From Streptomyces hygroscopicus (GTDB taxonomy: Bacteria; Actinomycetota; Actinomycetes; Streptomycetales; Streptomycetaceae): 64,000 nucleotides of DNA. The stretch lies in NCBI GenBank assembly GCA_002021875.1, contig CP018627.1:8990001-9054000 (forward strand). Direction: 5' to 3'. Below, piece by piece: positions 25,552 to 33,978 of the stretch. The position numbers were made by a program, and so were the translations under genes. Within the stretch, counting starts at the first letter, position 1; every line of letters begins with the position of its first letter. The notes beneath the pieces were generated by a model. It ran no database searches. It was given only the letters and a program-made list of their open reading frames with translations, and was not told the DNA's origin.

Positions 25552-27324
25552 GTGATGAGTCTCAGCCCGGTGCCACCACCTGTCAATGGCCCCGTCGGGC
25601 CTCTCGAGCGCGGCCTCGCCGTGCTGCGCGAGCTGACCCGGCTGGCCGCGCACGAGGGGCGGACGACGGTCCGCCCCGGCGACCTCGTCCGCGGCACGGG
25701 GCTCGCCCGGTCCGTGGTCGACCGCGTGGTGGGCACCCTCGAACAGCTCGGATATGTGACGCTCGACGGGCGCGATATCGGCCTGTCGGTCCGGCTGATG
25801 GAGCTGGGCAACGCGTATCTGGCCGCGAGCGGGCTGCCCGCCGCGCTCGGCCCGTTCGCCGAGCGGCTCGCGGACGGGCTCGACGAGTCGGTCTCGGTCG
25901 CCGTCCCCGACGGCGACGGGGTGCGCTTCGTCGTCCAGATGACCCGCCGCCGCACCATGTCCCTCGCCTTCCGCATCGGCGATCTGCTCCCCGCCGAGCG
26001 CTGTTCCCCCGGCGCGCTCTTCGCCGCCGAGTGGTCCGGGTCCGGCTGGGCCGCCTGGCGCGCCCGCCGCGCCGAGGACCCCCTGGACACCTCCTTCCCC
26101 GCCGTCCCGCCGCGCCACCGGCCCGCCTCCGGCGGCGACTTCGAGGCCCGCGTCAAGGAGGCCGCCCGCGACGGCTGGGCCACCGACGACCAGCTGATCG
26201 AGCCGGGTCTGGTGGCGGTCTCCGTTCCGGTACGGGACGCCTCGGGCCGGATCGCCTGCGCGGTCAACGTGGTCAGCCACACCAGCCGCCATGACGTGGA
26301 CTCGCTGCGGGCGGCGGTGCTGGGGCCGCTGAGTGCGCAAGTCCCGGCGATGGAGGCGGCTTTGGCGGCTGCGGCCGGACGGGGGCGGCCACGCCCTGCC
26401 GCCGAGCGTGCGTGGGGCACCCCGGGCGGGGCGCCGACGGCCCTGGGCGAGGACCCCGCGCGGATGGCCAAGCGGGAGCTGGGAGCGGGGTTCCTGCAGT
26501 CGCTCGCGCGCGGATTGGCCGTGCTGCGGGCACTGGGCGGGGCGGAGGGCGCGGGCCAGGGCGAGACCGTCACGGCGGGCGGCGGCCGGGGCGGAGGAAT
26601 GACGCTCAGCGCCGTCGCGGAGGCCACCGGGCTGGCGCGGGCCACCGCCCGGCGCTCGCTGCTCACCCTCGTCGAGCTGGGGTATGTGGAGGCCGACGGC
26701 CGGGTCTTCCGGCCGCTGCCGCGCGTGCTGGAGCTCGGCTACGCCCCCCTCGCCGAGCTCGGCTTCACCGATATCGCCCAGCCGCATATGCGCGAACTGG
26801 TCCGCACCGTCCATGAGTCGGCCTCCCTGGCCGTCCTGGACGGCGGCGACATCCGCTATATCGCGCGCGTCCCCACCGTCCGCATCATGAGCGTCAACAT
26901 CACCATCGGCACCCGCTTCCCCGCCTACGCGACCTCCATGGGCCGGGTGCTGCTCGCGGGCCTGGACGCCGAGGCCCGTGCCGCCCATCTCGCCGGGGTG
27001 CGGCCCCGGCCGCTGACCCGGCACACCGTGACCGACGTGCCCGAGCTGGCGCGCGTGGTGGAGCGCGCGGCGGCGGAGGGGCACGCCCTGGTCGACCAGG
27101 AGCTGGAGGAGGGGCTGCGGTCGCTCGCCGTGCCCGTAAGGGACGCGCGCGGACGGGTGGTGGCCGCGCTCAACGTGGCGACCCACGCCGGCCACGGCAC
27201 CGCCGAGAGCGCCCGCCGCGAACTCCTCCCGGCGCTGCGCGCCACCGCGGCCCGGATCGAGGCCGATCTGGCGACGGCCTCGGCACATTACGCCCTGGGG
27301 GCGGGTGAGAGAGTGGGGGCATGA
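25552..27324 (+). CDS. Tandem (fused) IclR-type regulator, PcaR/PobR-like
   Basis: A 590-residue protein made of two complete IclR modules in series. Module 1 (about 15-265): HTH with RPGDLVRGTGLARSVVDRVVGTLEQLGYV and an effector domain ending GRIACAVNVVSHTSRHD. Module 2 (about 325-575): HTH TLSAVAEATGLARATARRSLLTLVELGYVEADG and an effector domain with HESASLAVLDGGDIRYIARV, TSMGRVLLAG and ARGRVVAALNVATHAG. The second half is closest to PcaR/PcaU regulators of protocatechuate metabolism. One polypeptide can thus imitate an IclR dimer. A probable leaderless promoter precedes it. It is divergent from pobA, the obvious target, and overlaps the haem oxidase start by 4 bp. Confidence 0.85.
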   Translation: MMSLSPVPPPVNGPVGPLERGLAVLRELTRLAAHEGRTTVRPGDLVRGTGLARSVVDRVVGTLEQLGYVTLDGRDIGLSVRLMELGNAYLAASGLPAALGPFAERLADGLDESVSVAVPDGDGVRFVVQMTRRRTMSLAFRIGDLLPAERCSPGALFAAEWSGSGWAAWRARRAEDPLDTSFPAVPPRHRPASGGDFEARVKEAARDGWATDDQLIEPGLVAVSVPVRDASGRIACAVNVVSHTSRHDVDSLRAAVLGPLSAQVPAMEAALAAAAGRGRPRPAAERAWGTPGGAPTALGEDPARMAKRELGAGFLQSLARGLAVLRALGGAEGAGQGETVTAGGGRGGGMTLSAVAEATGLARATARRSLLTLVELGYVEADGRVFRPLPRVLELGYAPLAELGFTDIAQPHMRELVRTVHESASLAVLDGGDIRYIARVPTVRIMSVNITIGTRFPAYATSMGRVLLAGLDAEARAAHLAGVRPRPLTRHTVTDVPELARVVERAAAEGHALVDQELEEGLRSLAVPVRDARGRVVAALNVATHAGHGTAESARRELLPALRATAARIEADLATASAHYALGAGERVGA

Positions 27325-28811
27325 GAGCGGCGAACTCCCCGGGGACGGGACGCACCGGCCATGTCGTGGTCATCGGCGGCGGAATCGCGGGCCTCGGGGC
27401 GGCTCACCGGCTGCTGGACGGCGGGGCGCGGGTGACGCTCCTGGAGGCGTCGGGGCGGCTCGGCGGCAAGCTGCTCGCGGGGGAGATCGAGGGCGTACCG
27501 GTCGACCTCGGGGCCGAGTCGATGCTCGCCCGCCGCCCGGAAGGCGTCGAGCTGGCGCGCGCCGTGGGCCTCGGCGACCGGCTGCAGCCGCCCGCGACCG
27601 CGACCGCCTCCCTCTGGACGCGCGGCGGACTGCGCCCGATGCCCAAGGGGCATGTGATGGGCGTCCCCGGCGATCTGGCGCCGCTGGCCTCCTCCGGGGT
27701 GATCTCGGAGGAGGGGCTGGACCGGATCGCCCGCGACCGGGAGCTGCCGCCCACCCCGGTCGGCGAGGACGTGGCGCTCGGCGAGTACCTCGCGGCGCGA
27801 CTCGGCCGCGAGGTCGTGGACCGGCTGGTCGAACCGCTGCTGGGCGGGGTGTACGCGGGCGATGTGTACCGCACCTCGATGCGCGCCTCGGTCCCCACCC
27901 TCTTCGAGGTGGCCCGCTCCGGCGGCCCGCTGACCGAGGGCGTCCGGGAACTGGCCGAGCGAGCCGCGCGACGGCAGGACGGCCCGGTGTTCATGGGCAT
28001 CGACGGCGGGATCGGCCGACTGCCGCTCGCGGTCGCCGACGCCGTACGGGCCGCCGGCGGCGAGATCCGCACCGGGGCGACGGTACGGGAGCTGCGGCGC
28101 ACCGCCGACGGCTGGACCCTCGCCGTGGACGCCACGGACGGCACGGATGGCACGGACGGCCCGCCGGTGGTGACGGCCGACGCCGTCGTGCTGGCGGTCC
28201 CCGCGCCCGCCGCCGCCCGCCTGCTGGCCGCCGAGGCCCCGGCCGCCTCCACCGAGCTGGCCACCGTCGACTACGCCTCGATGGCGCTGGTCACCATGGC
28301 CTTCCGGCGCGACGCGCTCACCGGCGTGGACGCGCTCGCCGAGCGGAGCGGCTTCCTGGTGCCGCCGGTCGACGGCCGGACGATCAAGGCGGCGACGTTC
28401 TCCAGCCGCAAGTGGGGCTGGCTGCGGGACGCCGGGCCCGATCTCTTCGTGCTGCGTACCTCGATCGGGCGGTTTGACGACGAGGTGGATCTGAAGCGGG
28501 ACGACCCCGACCTGGTAAGGATGTCGCTCGCCGATCTCGGCGAGGCCGTCGGCCTGACGGCCCGGCCCGTCGCGAGCCGGGTGGACCGCTGGGACGGTGG
28601 ACTGCCGCAGTACCCGGTGGGCCATCTCGACCGGGTGGCCCGCATCCGCGCCGAGGTCGCCAAGGTGCCGGGGCTGGGGGTGTGCGGCGCGCTCTACGAC
28701 GGGGTGGGCATCCCGGCGTGCGTCGGCAGCGCCCGTAAGACGGCCGACGAGCTGCTGGGCGCCCTGGCGGCCACCCTGGAGCCGGGCTCCGGAGCCGGCG
28801 AGCGAGAATAG
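27321..28811 (+). CDS. hemY: HemY-type coproporphyrinogen III / protoporphyrinogen oxidase
   Basis: A 496-residue FAD enzyme. N-terminal dinucleotide motif [21 protein letters not shown], the amine-oxidase-type [25 protein letters not shown], a middle [16 protein letters not shown] block and C-terminal [22 protein letters not shown], all typical of HemY-type enzymes. Streptomyces annotations usually call it hemG. Because a hemQ gene follows after 4 bp, the physiological reaction is most likely oxidation of coproporphyrinogen III to coproporphyrin III (CgoX activity). Its ATG overlaps the stop of the tandem-IclR gene, so an aromatic-acid regulator gene and a haem gene may share a transcript. 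Confidence 0.92.
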   Translation: MRAANSPGTGRTGHVVVIGGGIAGLGAAHRLLDGGARVTLLEASGRLGGKLLAGEIEGVPVDLGAESMLARRPEGVELARAVGLGDRLQPPATATASLWTRGGLRPMPKGHVMGVPGDLAPLASSGVISEEGLDRIARDRELPPTPVGEDVALGEYLAARLGREVVDRLVEPLLGGVYAGDVYRTSMRASVPTLFEVARSGGPLTEGVRELAERAARRQDGPVFMGIDGGIGRLPLAVADAVRAAGGEIRTGATVRELRRTADGWTLAVDATDGTDGTDGPPVVTADAVVLAVPAPAAARLLAAEAPAASTELATVDYASMALVTMAFRRDALTGVDALAERSGFLVPPVDGRTIKAATFSSRKWGWLRDAGPDLFVLRTSIGRFDDEVDLKRDDPDLVRMSLADLGEAVGLTARPVASRVDRWDGGLPQYPVGHLDRVARIRAEVAKVPGLGVCGALYDGVGIPACVGSARKTADELLGALAATLEPGSGAGERE

Positions 28812-28815
28812 GGCC

Positions 28816-29532
28816 ATGACTGCTGCACCTGAGAAGACTCCCAACGCCGGTAAGAAGGCCAAGGACCTCAACGAGGTCATCCGCTACACCCTGTGGTCGG
28901 TGTTCCGGCTGCGCGATGTGCTGCCGGAGGACCGCACCGGCTACGCCGACGAGGTCGAGGAGCTCTTCTCCCAGCTCGCCGCCAAGGACGTCACCGTGCG
29001 CGGCACCTACGACGTGTCCGGGCTGCGCGCCGACGCGGACATCATGATCTGGTGGCACTCGGAGACCTCCGACGCCCTCCAGGAGGCGTACAACCTCTTC
29101 CGCCGCACCCGGCTGGGGCGCGCCCTGGAGCCGGTGTGGTCCAACATGGCGCTGCACCGCCCGGCCGAGTTCAACAAGGCCCACATCCCGGCGTTCCTCG
29201 CGGACGAGAACCCGCGTGACTACGTCAGCGTGTACCCGTTCGTCCGCTCCTATGAGTGGTACCTGCTGCCCGACGAGGACCGCCGCCGGATGCTCGCGGA
29301 CCACGGCAAGATGGCGCGCGGCTACCCCGATGTGCGTGCCAACACGGTCGCGTCCTTCTCGCTCGGCGACTACGAGTGGATCCTGGCCTTCGAGGCGGAC
29401 GAGCTGCACCGGATCGTCGACCTGATGCGTCATCTGCGCGGCTCCGAGGCGCGTCGCCATGTGCGCGAGGAGGTGCCGTTCTACACCGGGCGGCGCAAGG
29501 CGGTCTCCGAGCTCGTCGCCGGCCTGGCCTGA
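28816..29532 (+). CDS. hemQ: Coproheme decarboxylase HemQ (chlorite dismutase family)
   Basis: A 238-residue member of the chlorite-dismutase superfamily that turns coproheme into haem b by two oxidative decarboxylations. Visible landmarks are [14 protein letters not shown] at the start of the first ferredoxin-like half, [17 protein letters not shown] with the conserved Tyr of HemQ proteins, and [29 protein letters not shown] containing the proximal-His region. It lacks the distal Arg context of true chlorite dismutases as far as I can tell. It starts 4 bp after the HemY-type gene, and with hemE upstream and HemY it indicates the coproporphyrin-dependent haem pathway. Confidence 0.92.
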   Translation: MTAAPEKTPNAGKKAKDLNEVIRYTLWSVFRLRDVLPEDRTGYADEVEELFSQLAAKDVTVRGTYDVSGLRADADIMIWWHSETSDALQEAYNLFRRTRLGRALEPVWSNMALHRPAEFNKAHIPAFLADENPRDYVSVYPFVRSYEWYLLPDEDRRRMLADHGKMARGYPDVRANTVASFSLGDYEWILAFEADELHRIVDLMRHLRGSEARRHVREEVPFYTGRRKAVSELVAGLA

Positions 29533-29632
29533 CGGCCTTACGGCGGTCCCCTTAGGGCGGTTATGGCGGTCGGGACGGCCTTACGGTCGTCCCGCACGGG
29601 CCCCGTGTCCTCTTACGGCCTCTTGCGGTCTC

Positions 29633-31486
29633 TTACGGCGTGCCAGGGATCGCGGCCGGCTGCTTGCCCGAGTCGGGCAGCGGGGCCGGGGCCGGAAGCG
29701 GTGCGGGCTCCGGGCGCGGGGCGCAGGAGGCGGACCGGCCCGGCGTCCTCCCGGTCAGCAGATACGTGTCCACATGGCGGTTGACGCAGTCGTTCGGCCC
29801 GCCCCACACCCCGTGGGTGCCCGCCTTCCGCTCGGTCACCAGCGAGGAGCCCGGCAGCCGGTGCCACAGCTCCTTCGCCCCCGCGTACGGGGTGGCCGCG
29901 TCCCGCTCCGCCGACAGCAGCAGCACCGGCGGCAGCGCGACCCGCCCCGTCCGGGGGCCCACGGCCTCCAAGTTCCCCACGTCGAGGGGGCGGCCGGGCT
30001 TCAGCGGCCAGAAGGCGCACGGCAGGTTCATCGCCACGTTGTCCCAGGTCTCGAAGGGCGCGCGGCGGGCGAGGGCGGTGTTGTCGCGGTTCCAAGCGGC
30101 CCAGGTGCGCGGCCAGGGCGCGTCGTTGCACTCCACGGCGGTGTAGACGGCGTTGCCGTTCTCGTCGTCGGCCGCCTGCGCCGGATCGGGCGCGGCGAGC
30201 GCGATCAGCGGCTCGGGGTCACCGTGCAGATAGGCGGCCAGCGCCCGGGCGGCCGGATCCCAGTAGGCGTCGTTGTAGCCGGTCCGCAGGAACGCGCTCT
30301 GGAGCTGGGCGGTGCCGACGACCCCGCCCGCCGCCTTGTGCCCCAACCGCCGCCGCGCCTTCTCGTACGAGGCGAGCACCCGGTGCTCGGTGGTGCCCAG
30401 GTGGTAGACGGCGTGGTGCCGGGCGACCCAGCGGCGCCAGTCCCGCCAGCGCCGCTCGAAGGAGACCGACTGGTCGAGGTTGTCGCGGTACCAGATCCGC
30501 CAGGGGGCGGGGTTGACCACGCTGTCGAAGACCATCCGGCGCACCCGCCCCGGGAAGAGCGTGGCGTAGACGGCCCCGTAGTACGTGCCGTACGAGGCGC
30601 CCACGAAGGTGAGCCGCCGCTGGCCCAGCGCCGCGCGCAGCACCTCCAGATCGCGGGCGTTGTTCAGCGTGGTGTAGTGCGCGAGCGCACGGCCCGCGCG
30701 GCGCACACAGCCCCGCACATAGGCGCGCGCCCGCGCCACCAGCCGCCGTTTGAAGGCGGCGGTGGGGTGCGGCGGGGAGCTGGTCGGCGCCTTGGCGTAG
30801 GCCGACGGCCGCTGGCAGGACAGCGGGGCTGAACGGCCCACGCCCCGTGGGGCGTAGCCGACGAAGTCGTAGGCGGCGGCCACGCGGCGGAACGCCACCT
30901 CGGCCGCGTACCCGGGGAACGCCATACCGGAGGCGCCCGGTCCGCCGGGGTTGTAGACCAGCGCCCCCTGACGCCGGGCCTTGGGGCCGGTGGCCCGGAT
31001 CCGGCTGACGGTGAGGGCGATGCGCTTGCCGCCGGGACGGGCGTAGTCGAGCGGGACGGAGACCTTTCCGCAGGTGATGGGGGCGGTCAGGGCCTCGGCG
31101 CGGGGGCAGCGGCGGAAGCCGATGCCCCGCTCCGCCGCGCGCCGGGCGGCGAGCGCCACCCCGCGGGCCGCGGCCGCGTCACCGGGCGGGGCGGCGGCCG
31201 TGGCGACCGAGGCGGGCGAGCCGGACCAGGAGCTCCAGGCGGGCGCGGCGGGGGCGACGGGCGCGGCGGAGGCCGAAGGGGCGGTGGGGGAGACCGGGCC
31301 CGTAAGTGGCGCGCCCGCCGCACCGGCCGGGGCCGGGGCGGACCGGTTGGACGCGGTGGCCGTCGTGGCGGCGCGGGCGGTGGACGCGGCGAGGGGGCGG
31401 CCGGTGGCGGGCGTCGCGAGCAGCGCGCCAATGGCCAGCGACAGGGACAGCGGGCCGAGGATGCCGTACAGCGCTGCTGCTCTCAC
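29633..31486 (-). CDS. Exported alpha/beta hydrolase, tripeptidyl-aminopeptidase (TAP)-like
   Basis: A 617-residue protein with an N-terminal hydrophobic export signal followed by an Ala/Pro/Thr-rich linker of about 80 residues. The catalytic domain has the oxyanion block YNPGGPGASGMAF, DFVGYAPRGVGRS, nucleophile Ser in VGASYGTYYG (about residue 300), the Asp in LLLSAERDAATPYAGA and the His in KAGTHGVWGG, with C-terminal TAP-like domain. Relatives remove N-terminal tripeptides from secreted proteins. GTG start with AAGGGA site. It is the last of four leftward genes that begin with the MNIO gene at 35324, so a role in trimming a secreted peptide product is possible but unproven; the genes are separated by an 85-bp gap. 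Confidence 0.85.
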   Translation of the reverse strand: MRAAALYGILGPLSLSLAIGALLATPATGRPLAASTARAATTATASNRSAPAPAGAAGAPLTGPVSPTAPSASAAPVAPAAPAWSSWSGSPASVATAAAPPGDAAAARGVALAARRAAERGIGFRRCPRAEALTAPITCGKVSVPLDYARPGGKRIALTVSRIRATGPKARRQGALVYNPGGPGASGMAFPGYAAEVAFRRVAAAYDFVGYAPRGVGRSAPLSCQRPSAYAKAPTSSPPHPTAAFKRRLVARARAYVRGCVRRAGRALAHYTTLNNARDLEVLRAALGQRRLTFVGASYGTYYGAVYATLFPGRVRRMVFDSVVNPAPWRIWYRDNLDQSVSFERRWRDWRRWVARHHAVYHLGTTEHRVLASYEKARRRLGHKAAGGVVGTAQLQSAFLRTGYNDAYWDPAARALAAYLHGDPEPLIALAAPDPAQAADDENGNAVYTAVECNDAPWPRTWAAWNRDNTALARRAPFETWDNVAMNLPCAFWPLKPGRPLDVGNLEAVGPRTGRVALPPVLLLSAERDAATPYAGAKELWHRLPGSSLVTERKAGTHGVWGGPNDCVNRHVDTYLLTGRTPGRSASCAPRPEPAPLPAPAPLPDSGKQPAAIPGTP

Positions 31487-31571
31487 TGGACATCCCTTCG
31501 TGCATCGCGCGATGAAAGGGATATTTGGCGCGGCGGATGACCATGTAAAGCACCGGGCCGCGGTGTCGGGG

Positions 31572-32378
31572 TCAATGACCCCAATGCCCCTTCAGCGCCG
31601 CGCGCAGCGCCCGGTCGGGGAGGGCGACGGTGCCGTGCACCGCGAGCGCGGTGAGCACCTCGCCGTCGTCGTCACCGCCGTCCGGGCCGCCGCCGGAGCG
31701 CTGGGCGAGGGTCCGCCGCGGGGGCACGTCGATCCGGCCCAGCAGCCGCTGACCGGCGGGGGAGGCCCACCGCGAGTACGGATGCGCCTCGACCCGGGCG
31801 ATCAGCAGACAGCTCACCGTCAGCAGCAGCGGCAGCATGAACCACGAGGCCACCGGACCGCGCCCCGCCGCGGGCGGCACCAGCAGCAGCGCGGCGGCCG
31901 CCGTCGCCAGAACCAGCGCGCAGGCCGCCCGCACATGCCGCACCGCGACCGCCACGTTCGTACGCGCCGAGGCGGGCACCGCGAGCCCCGCCGCCACCAG
32001 CCGGTCGCCCAGCGCCCGCACCGGGGCGGCGGTGGCGAGCGCGGCCCGCACCGGCCGCACCGGGGACTGGCCCTCCGGTCCTATCGCGGTGATCACGGAC
32101 CGCTCCAGCTCGTCCCGCCCGTCCGGGACCACGACGGTGACCCAGCCGGTGTGGGCGAGCAGCAGCCGGCGCTCGCGGTACATCGTGACGAGGGCCAGCT
32201 CGCCCACCCGCCGCGGACCGCCGGACAGAAACGCCGCCTCGTACAGGCTCAGGCCCTTCGCATCCGCCGCCGGATCAGGGTCCATCGGCTGGGCGGCGGC
32301 GACCGCCGCCAGGCACAGACGCGTGCAACTGACAACCGCCGCACCCGACGCGACGAGCAGGAAAAGGACCCACAACAT
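31572..32378 (-). CDS. TIGR04222-type membrane protein without Cys-rich tail
   Basis: A 268-residue membrane protein. After one N-terminal helix (LWVLFLLVASGAAVVSC) comes the domain signature SLYEAAFLSGGPRRVGELALVTMYRERRLLL, which matches the equivalent block of the neighbouring protein at 32968. Two more hydrophobic stretches (ACALVLATAAAALLLV and FMLPLLLTVSCLLIARV) follow in the middle. The C-terminus is Arg/Gly/Asp-rich but lacks the Gly-Cys tail of its paralogue. It probably arose by duplication and may assist or compete with the tailed partner. Biological role unknown. Confidence 0.75.
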   Translation of the reverse strand: MLWVLFLLVASGAAVVSCTRLCLAAVAAAQPMDPDPAADAKGLSLYEAAFLSGGPRRVGELALVTMYRERRLLLAHTGWVTVVVPDGRDELERSVITAIGPEGQSPVRPVRAALATAAPVRALGDRLVAAGLAVPASARTNVAVAVRHVRAACALVLATAAAALLLVPPAAGRGPVASWFMLPLLLTVSCLLIARVEAHPYSRWASPAGQRLLGRIDVPPRRTLAQRSGGGPDGGDDDGEVLTALAVHGTVALPDRALRAALKGHWGH

Positions 32379-32574
32379 GGCCGAGTTCTACTCGACCCGA
32401 CCGCTGTCGCGCCACGGTTTTCACGATGCGAACGACTCGCCCGGGCGCGGCTCGCCCTGATCGAGGACCGCGACCGGTCGCGCGCGATCCGCACGGCCTG
32501 CCCGAGGGCCGCGACCGATCACCCGCGACCCGCACGGCCACGGTGGTGCGGGACGCGGCGCCCGAGCCGCTGCG

Positions 32575-32599
32575 GATCGGTGAGGACGCCTCACCGATC
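32575..32599. terminator. Perfect hairpin between the two TIGR04222 genes
   Basis: GATCGGTGAGG (32575-32585) and CCTCACCGATC (32589-32599) are exact complements around a 3-nt loop. It lies about 370 bp downstream of the tailed TIGR04222 gene and about 200 bp upstream of the second one, so it could end the MNIO transcript or control the next gene. Confidence 0.5.
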
Positions 32600-32601
32600 G
32601 G

Positions 32602-32890
32602 CAGCGGCACCGGGGCCGGGCGGTTGTACTGGGTTGCTGCTCGGCCCGGCAGAGCTACGGTTGACCGCCCGCACCCGGCGCCCGCTGCTCGTGGCGCGCG
32701 GGATCGTCATCGGCACCGGGGCTGGGCGGTTTCATCGGGTCTCGGCCCGGCCGTCCGCACCCGGGGCCCTCTGGTGGTGGTGTGCGTGATGGTTGTCGGC
32801 ACTGGGGGCTGGGCGGTTGTACTGGGTTGCTGCTCGGCCCGGTCGGGCTGCGGTCGGCCGCCCGTTCCCGGCGCCCGCCGATCGTGGTGC
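32602..32890. repeat. Three degenerate direct repeats of about 90-100 bp
   Basis: The core GGGCGGTTGTACTGGGTTGC is identical in the copies beginning near 32618 and 32811 and is followed by TGCTCGGCCCGG in both; a shorter middle copy near 32722 keeps GCTGGGCGGTTTCATCGGGT and CTCGGCCCGG. Each copy is preceded by a GGCAC(C/T)GGGG block. Copies 1 and 3 also share downstream CGCCCG and CCGGCGCCCGC blocks. Confidence 0.65.
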
Positions 32891-32967
32891 GAGGCGGGCC
32901 CTGCCGGACCTCCTGGCCCTCCCGGGCCCGGACCTCCTGGCGGCAACCCGGCCCGTGGTGTGGCGGC

Positions 32968-33978
32968 TCAGCCGCCCCCGCAGCCGCCGCCCCCACCACC
33001 CCCGCAGCCGCCGCCCCCGCCGCAGCCCGAACCGCCCCCGCCTCCGCCGCAGGACGAGCCGCCCCCGCCTCCGCCGCAGGACGAGCCGCCGCACGAGGAG
33101 CCTCCGCAGCCGGAGCCGCCCCCGCCGCACCACGATCCGCCGCCGGAGTCCGAGGCACCCGAAGACCCGGAGTCGGTCGACGACCCCGATCCGCCCGGCA
33201 CCTTCTGCGCGTCCAGCAGTTGCTTCCGCAGCAGCGGATCGTCCGTCAGGGCGGCCGCCCCGGTCAGCGCGACGACGACCCCGACGGGGACCGTCGCCGG
33301 ATGGCCGACGGACAGGGCGTGCCGCCGTTCGCCGACCCCCGACTCCCTCCGGTACGCCGCCAGCGCCCGCTTCCCGGCGGCGGTCAGCCGGCGCTTGGCC
33401 GCACCGGCGCAGATTCCGCCGATGAGGAGGCCGGTGAAGAGCGCGGGGGCGATCGCGAAGATCAGCGGAAGTCCGCCGTCGGCGATGGAGCCGACGCTCA
33501 TCATGATGCCCAGGAGCATGCCCACCACGCAGAGCGTGTTCTGCGCCCGTGCCGCGCCCCGCCAGAGCCGGAGGGCGTCCGGCCGCACCATCAGCCCACG
33601 CCCCGCCAGCCGGTCGCCGATCGCCTGCACCGCCGCACCGCGCATCAACTCCCGGCGCAGCCACTTCAGGGCGCCGTGCGGGGAGCGGGCGCACAGCCGC
33701 AGCAGGTCCTCCTCGACCGGGCCGCGCGCGATCGCCTGCCGCACCGAGACCACTCCGGGGTCGCCGATCGCCAGCCGCCCGTCCGCGTACATCGTGCTGA
33801 TCACGGTGTCCGCCATCCGGCCCGGCCCGCCCGCCAGGAAGGCGGCCTCCAGCAGGTCGTACGCCCGGGCGTCCACCGGCCCCACGGCCGCCCCGCGCCG
33901 GGCCCGGACCGTGCCGGTGATGAGCACCACCGACGACAGCGCGACGGCCACGTACACCAGGATCACCGCCGCGCTCAT
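32968..33978 (-). CDS. TIGR04222 membrane protein with Gly/Ser/Cys tail (candidate MNIO substrate)
   Basis: A 336-residue protein. Order of parts: N-terminal helix ([18 protein letters not shown]), the signature block [26 protein letters not shown] (about 40-65), a helical domain, a second membrane pair ([15 protein letters not shown] and [19 protein letters not shown]), an extended linker, a short hydrophobic stretch ([15 protein letters not shown]) and from about residue 265 a tail of some 75 residues that is nearly all Gly and Ser with eight Cys, mostly as SCGG or GCGG. It overlaps the MNIO stop by 4 bp (ATGA), so both are translated together. The family is known for low-complexity tails; the Cys are the obvious targets for oxidative modification by the MNIO. 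No leader peptide or protease site is recognised. Confidence 0.82.
   Translation of the reverse strand: MSAAVILVYVAVALSSVVLITGTVRARRGAAVGPVDARAYDLLEAAFLAGGPGRMADTVISTMYADGRLAIGDPGVVSVRQAIARGPVEEDLLRLCARSPHGALKWLRRELMRGAAVQAIGDRLAGRGLMVRPDALRLWRGAARAQNTLCVVGMLLGIMMSVGSIADGGLPLIFAIAPALFTGLLIGGICAGAAKRRLTAAGKRALAAYRRESGVGERRHALSVGHPATVPVGVVVALTGAAALTDDPLLRKQLLDAQKVPGGSGSSTDSGSSGASDSGGGSWCGGGGSGCGGSSCGGSSCGGGGGGSSCGGGGGGSGCGGGGGCGGGGGGGCGGG

Larger units (their letters stand above)
32379..32967. other. Gene-free 589-bp gap with degenerate repeats
   Basis: No frame here has convincing coding composition. The gap contains a perfect hairpin at 32575-32599 and three degenerate direct repeats between about 32602 and 32890. 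It separates two paralogous TIGR04222 genes, so it may be the decayed remains of a duplicated segment, possibly of a third copy. Confidence 0.5.

Noticed and set aside
32968..33200. Gly/Cys tail as an assembly or frameshift artefact
   Set aside because: The frame is continuous with the conserved domain, ends in a normal stop, uses varied codons and contains non-repetitive Ser/Asp/Trp positions, so a real tail is more likely.
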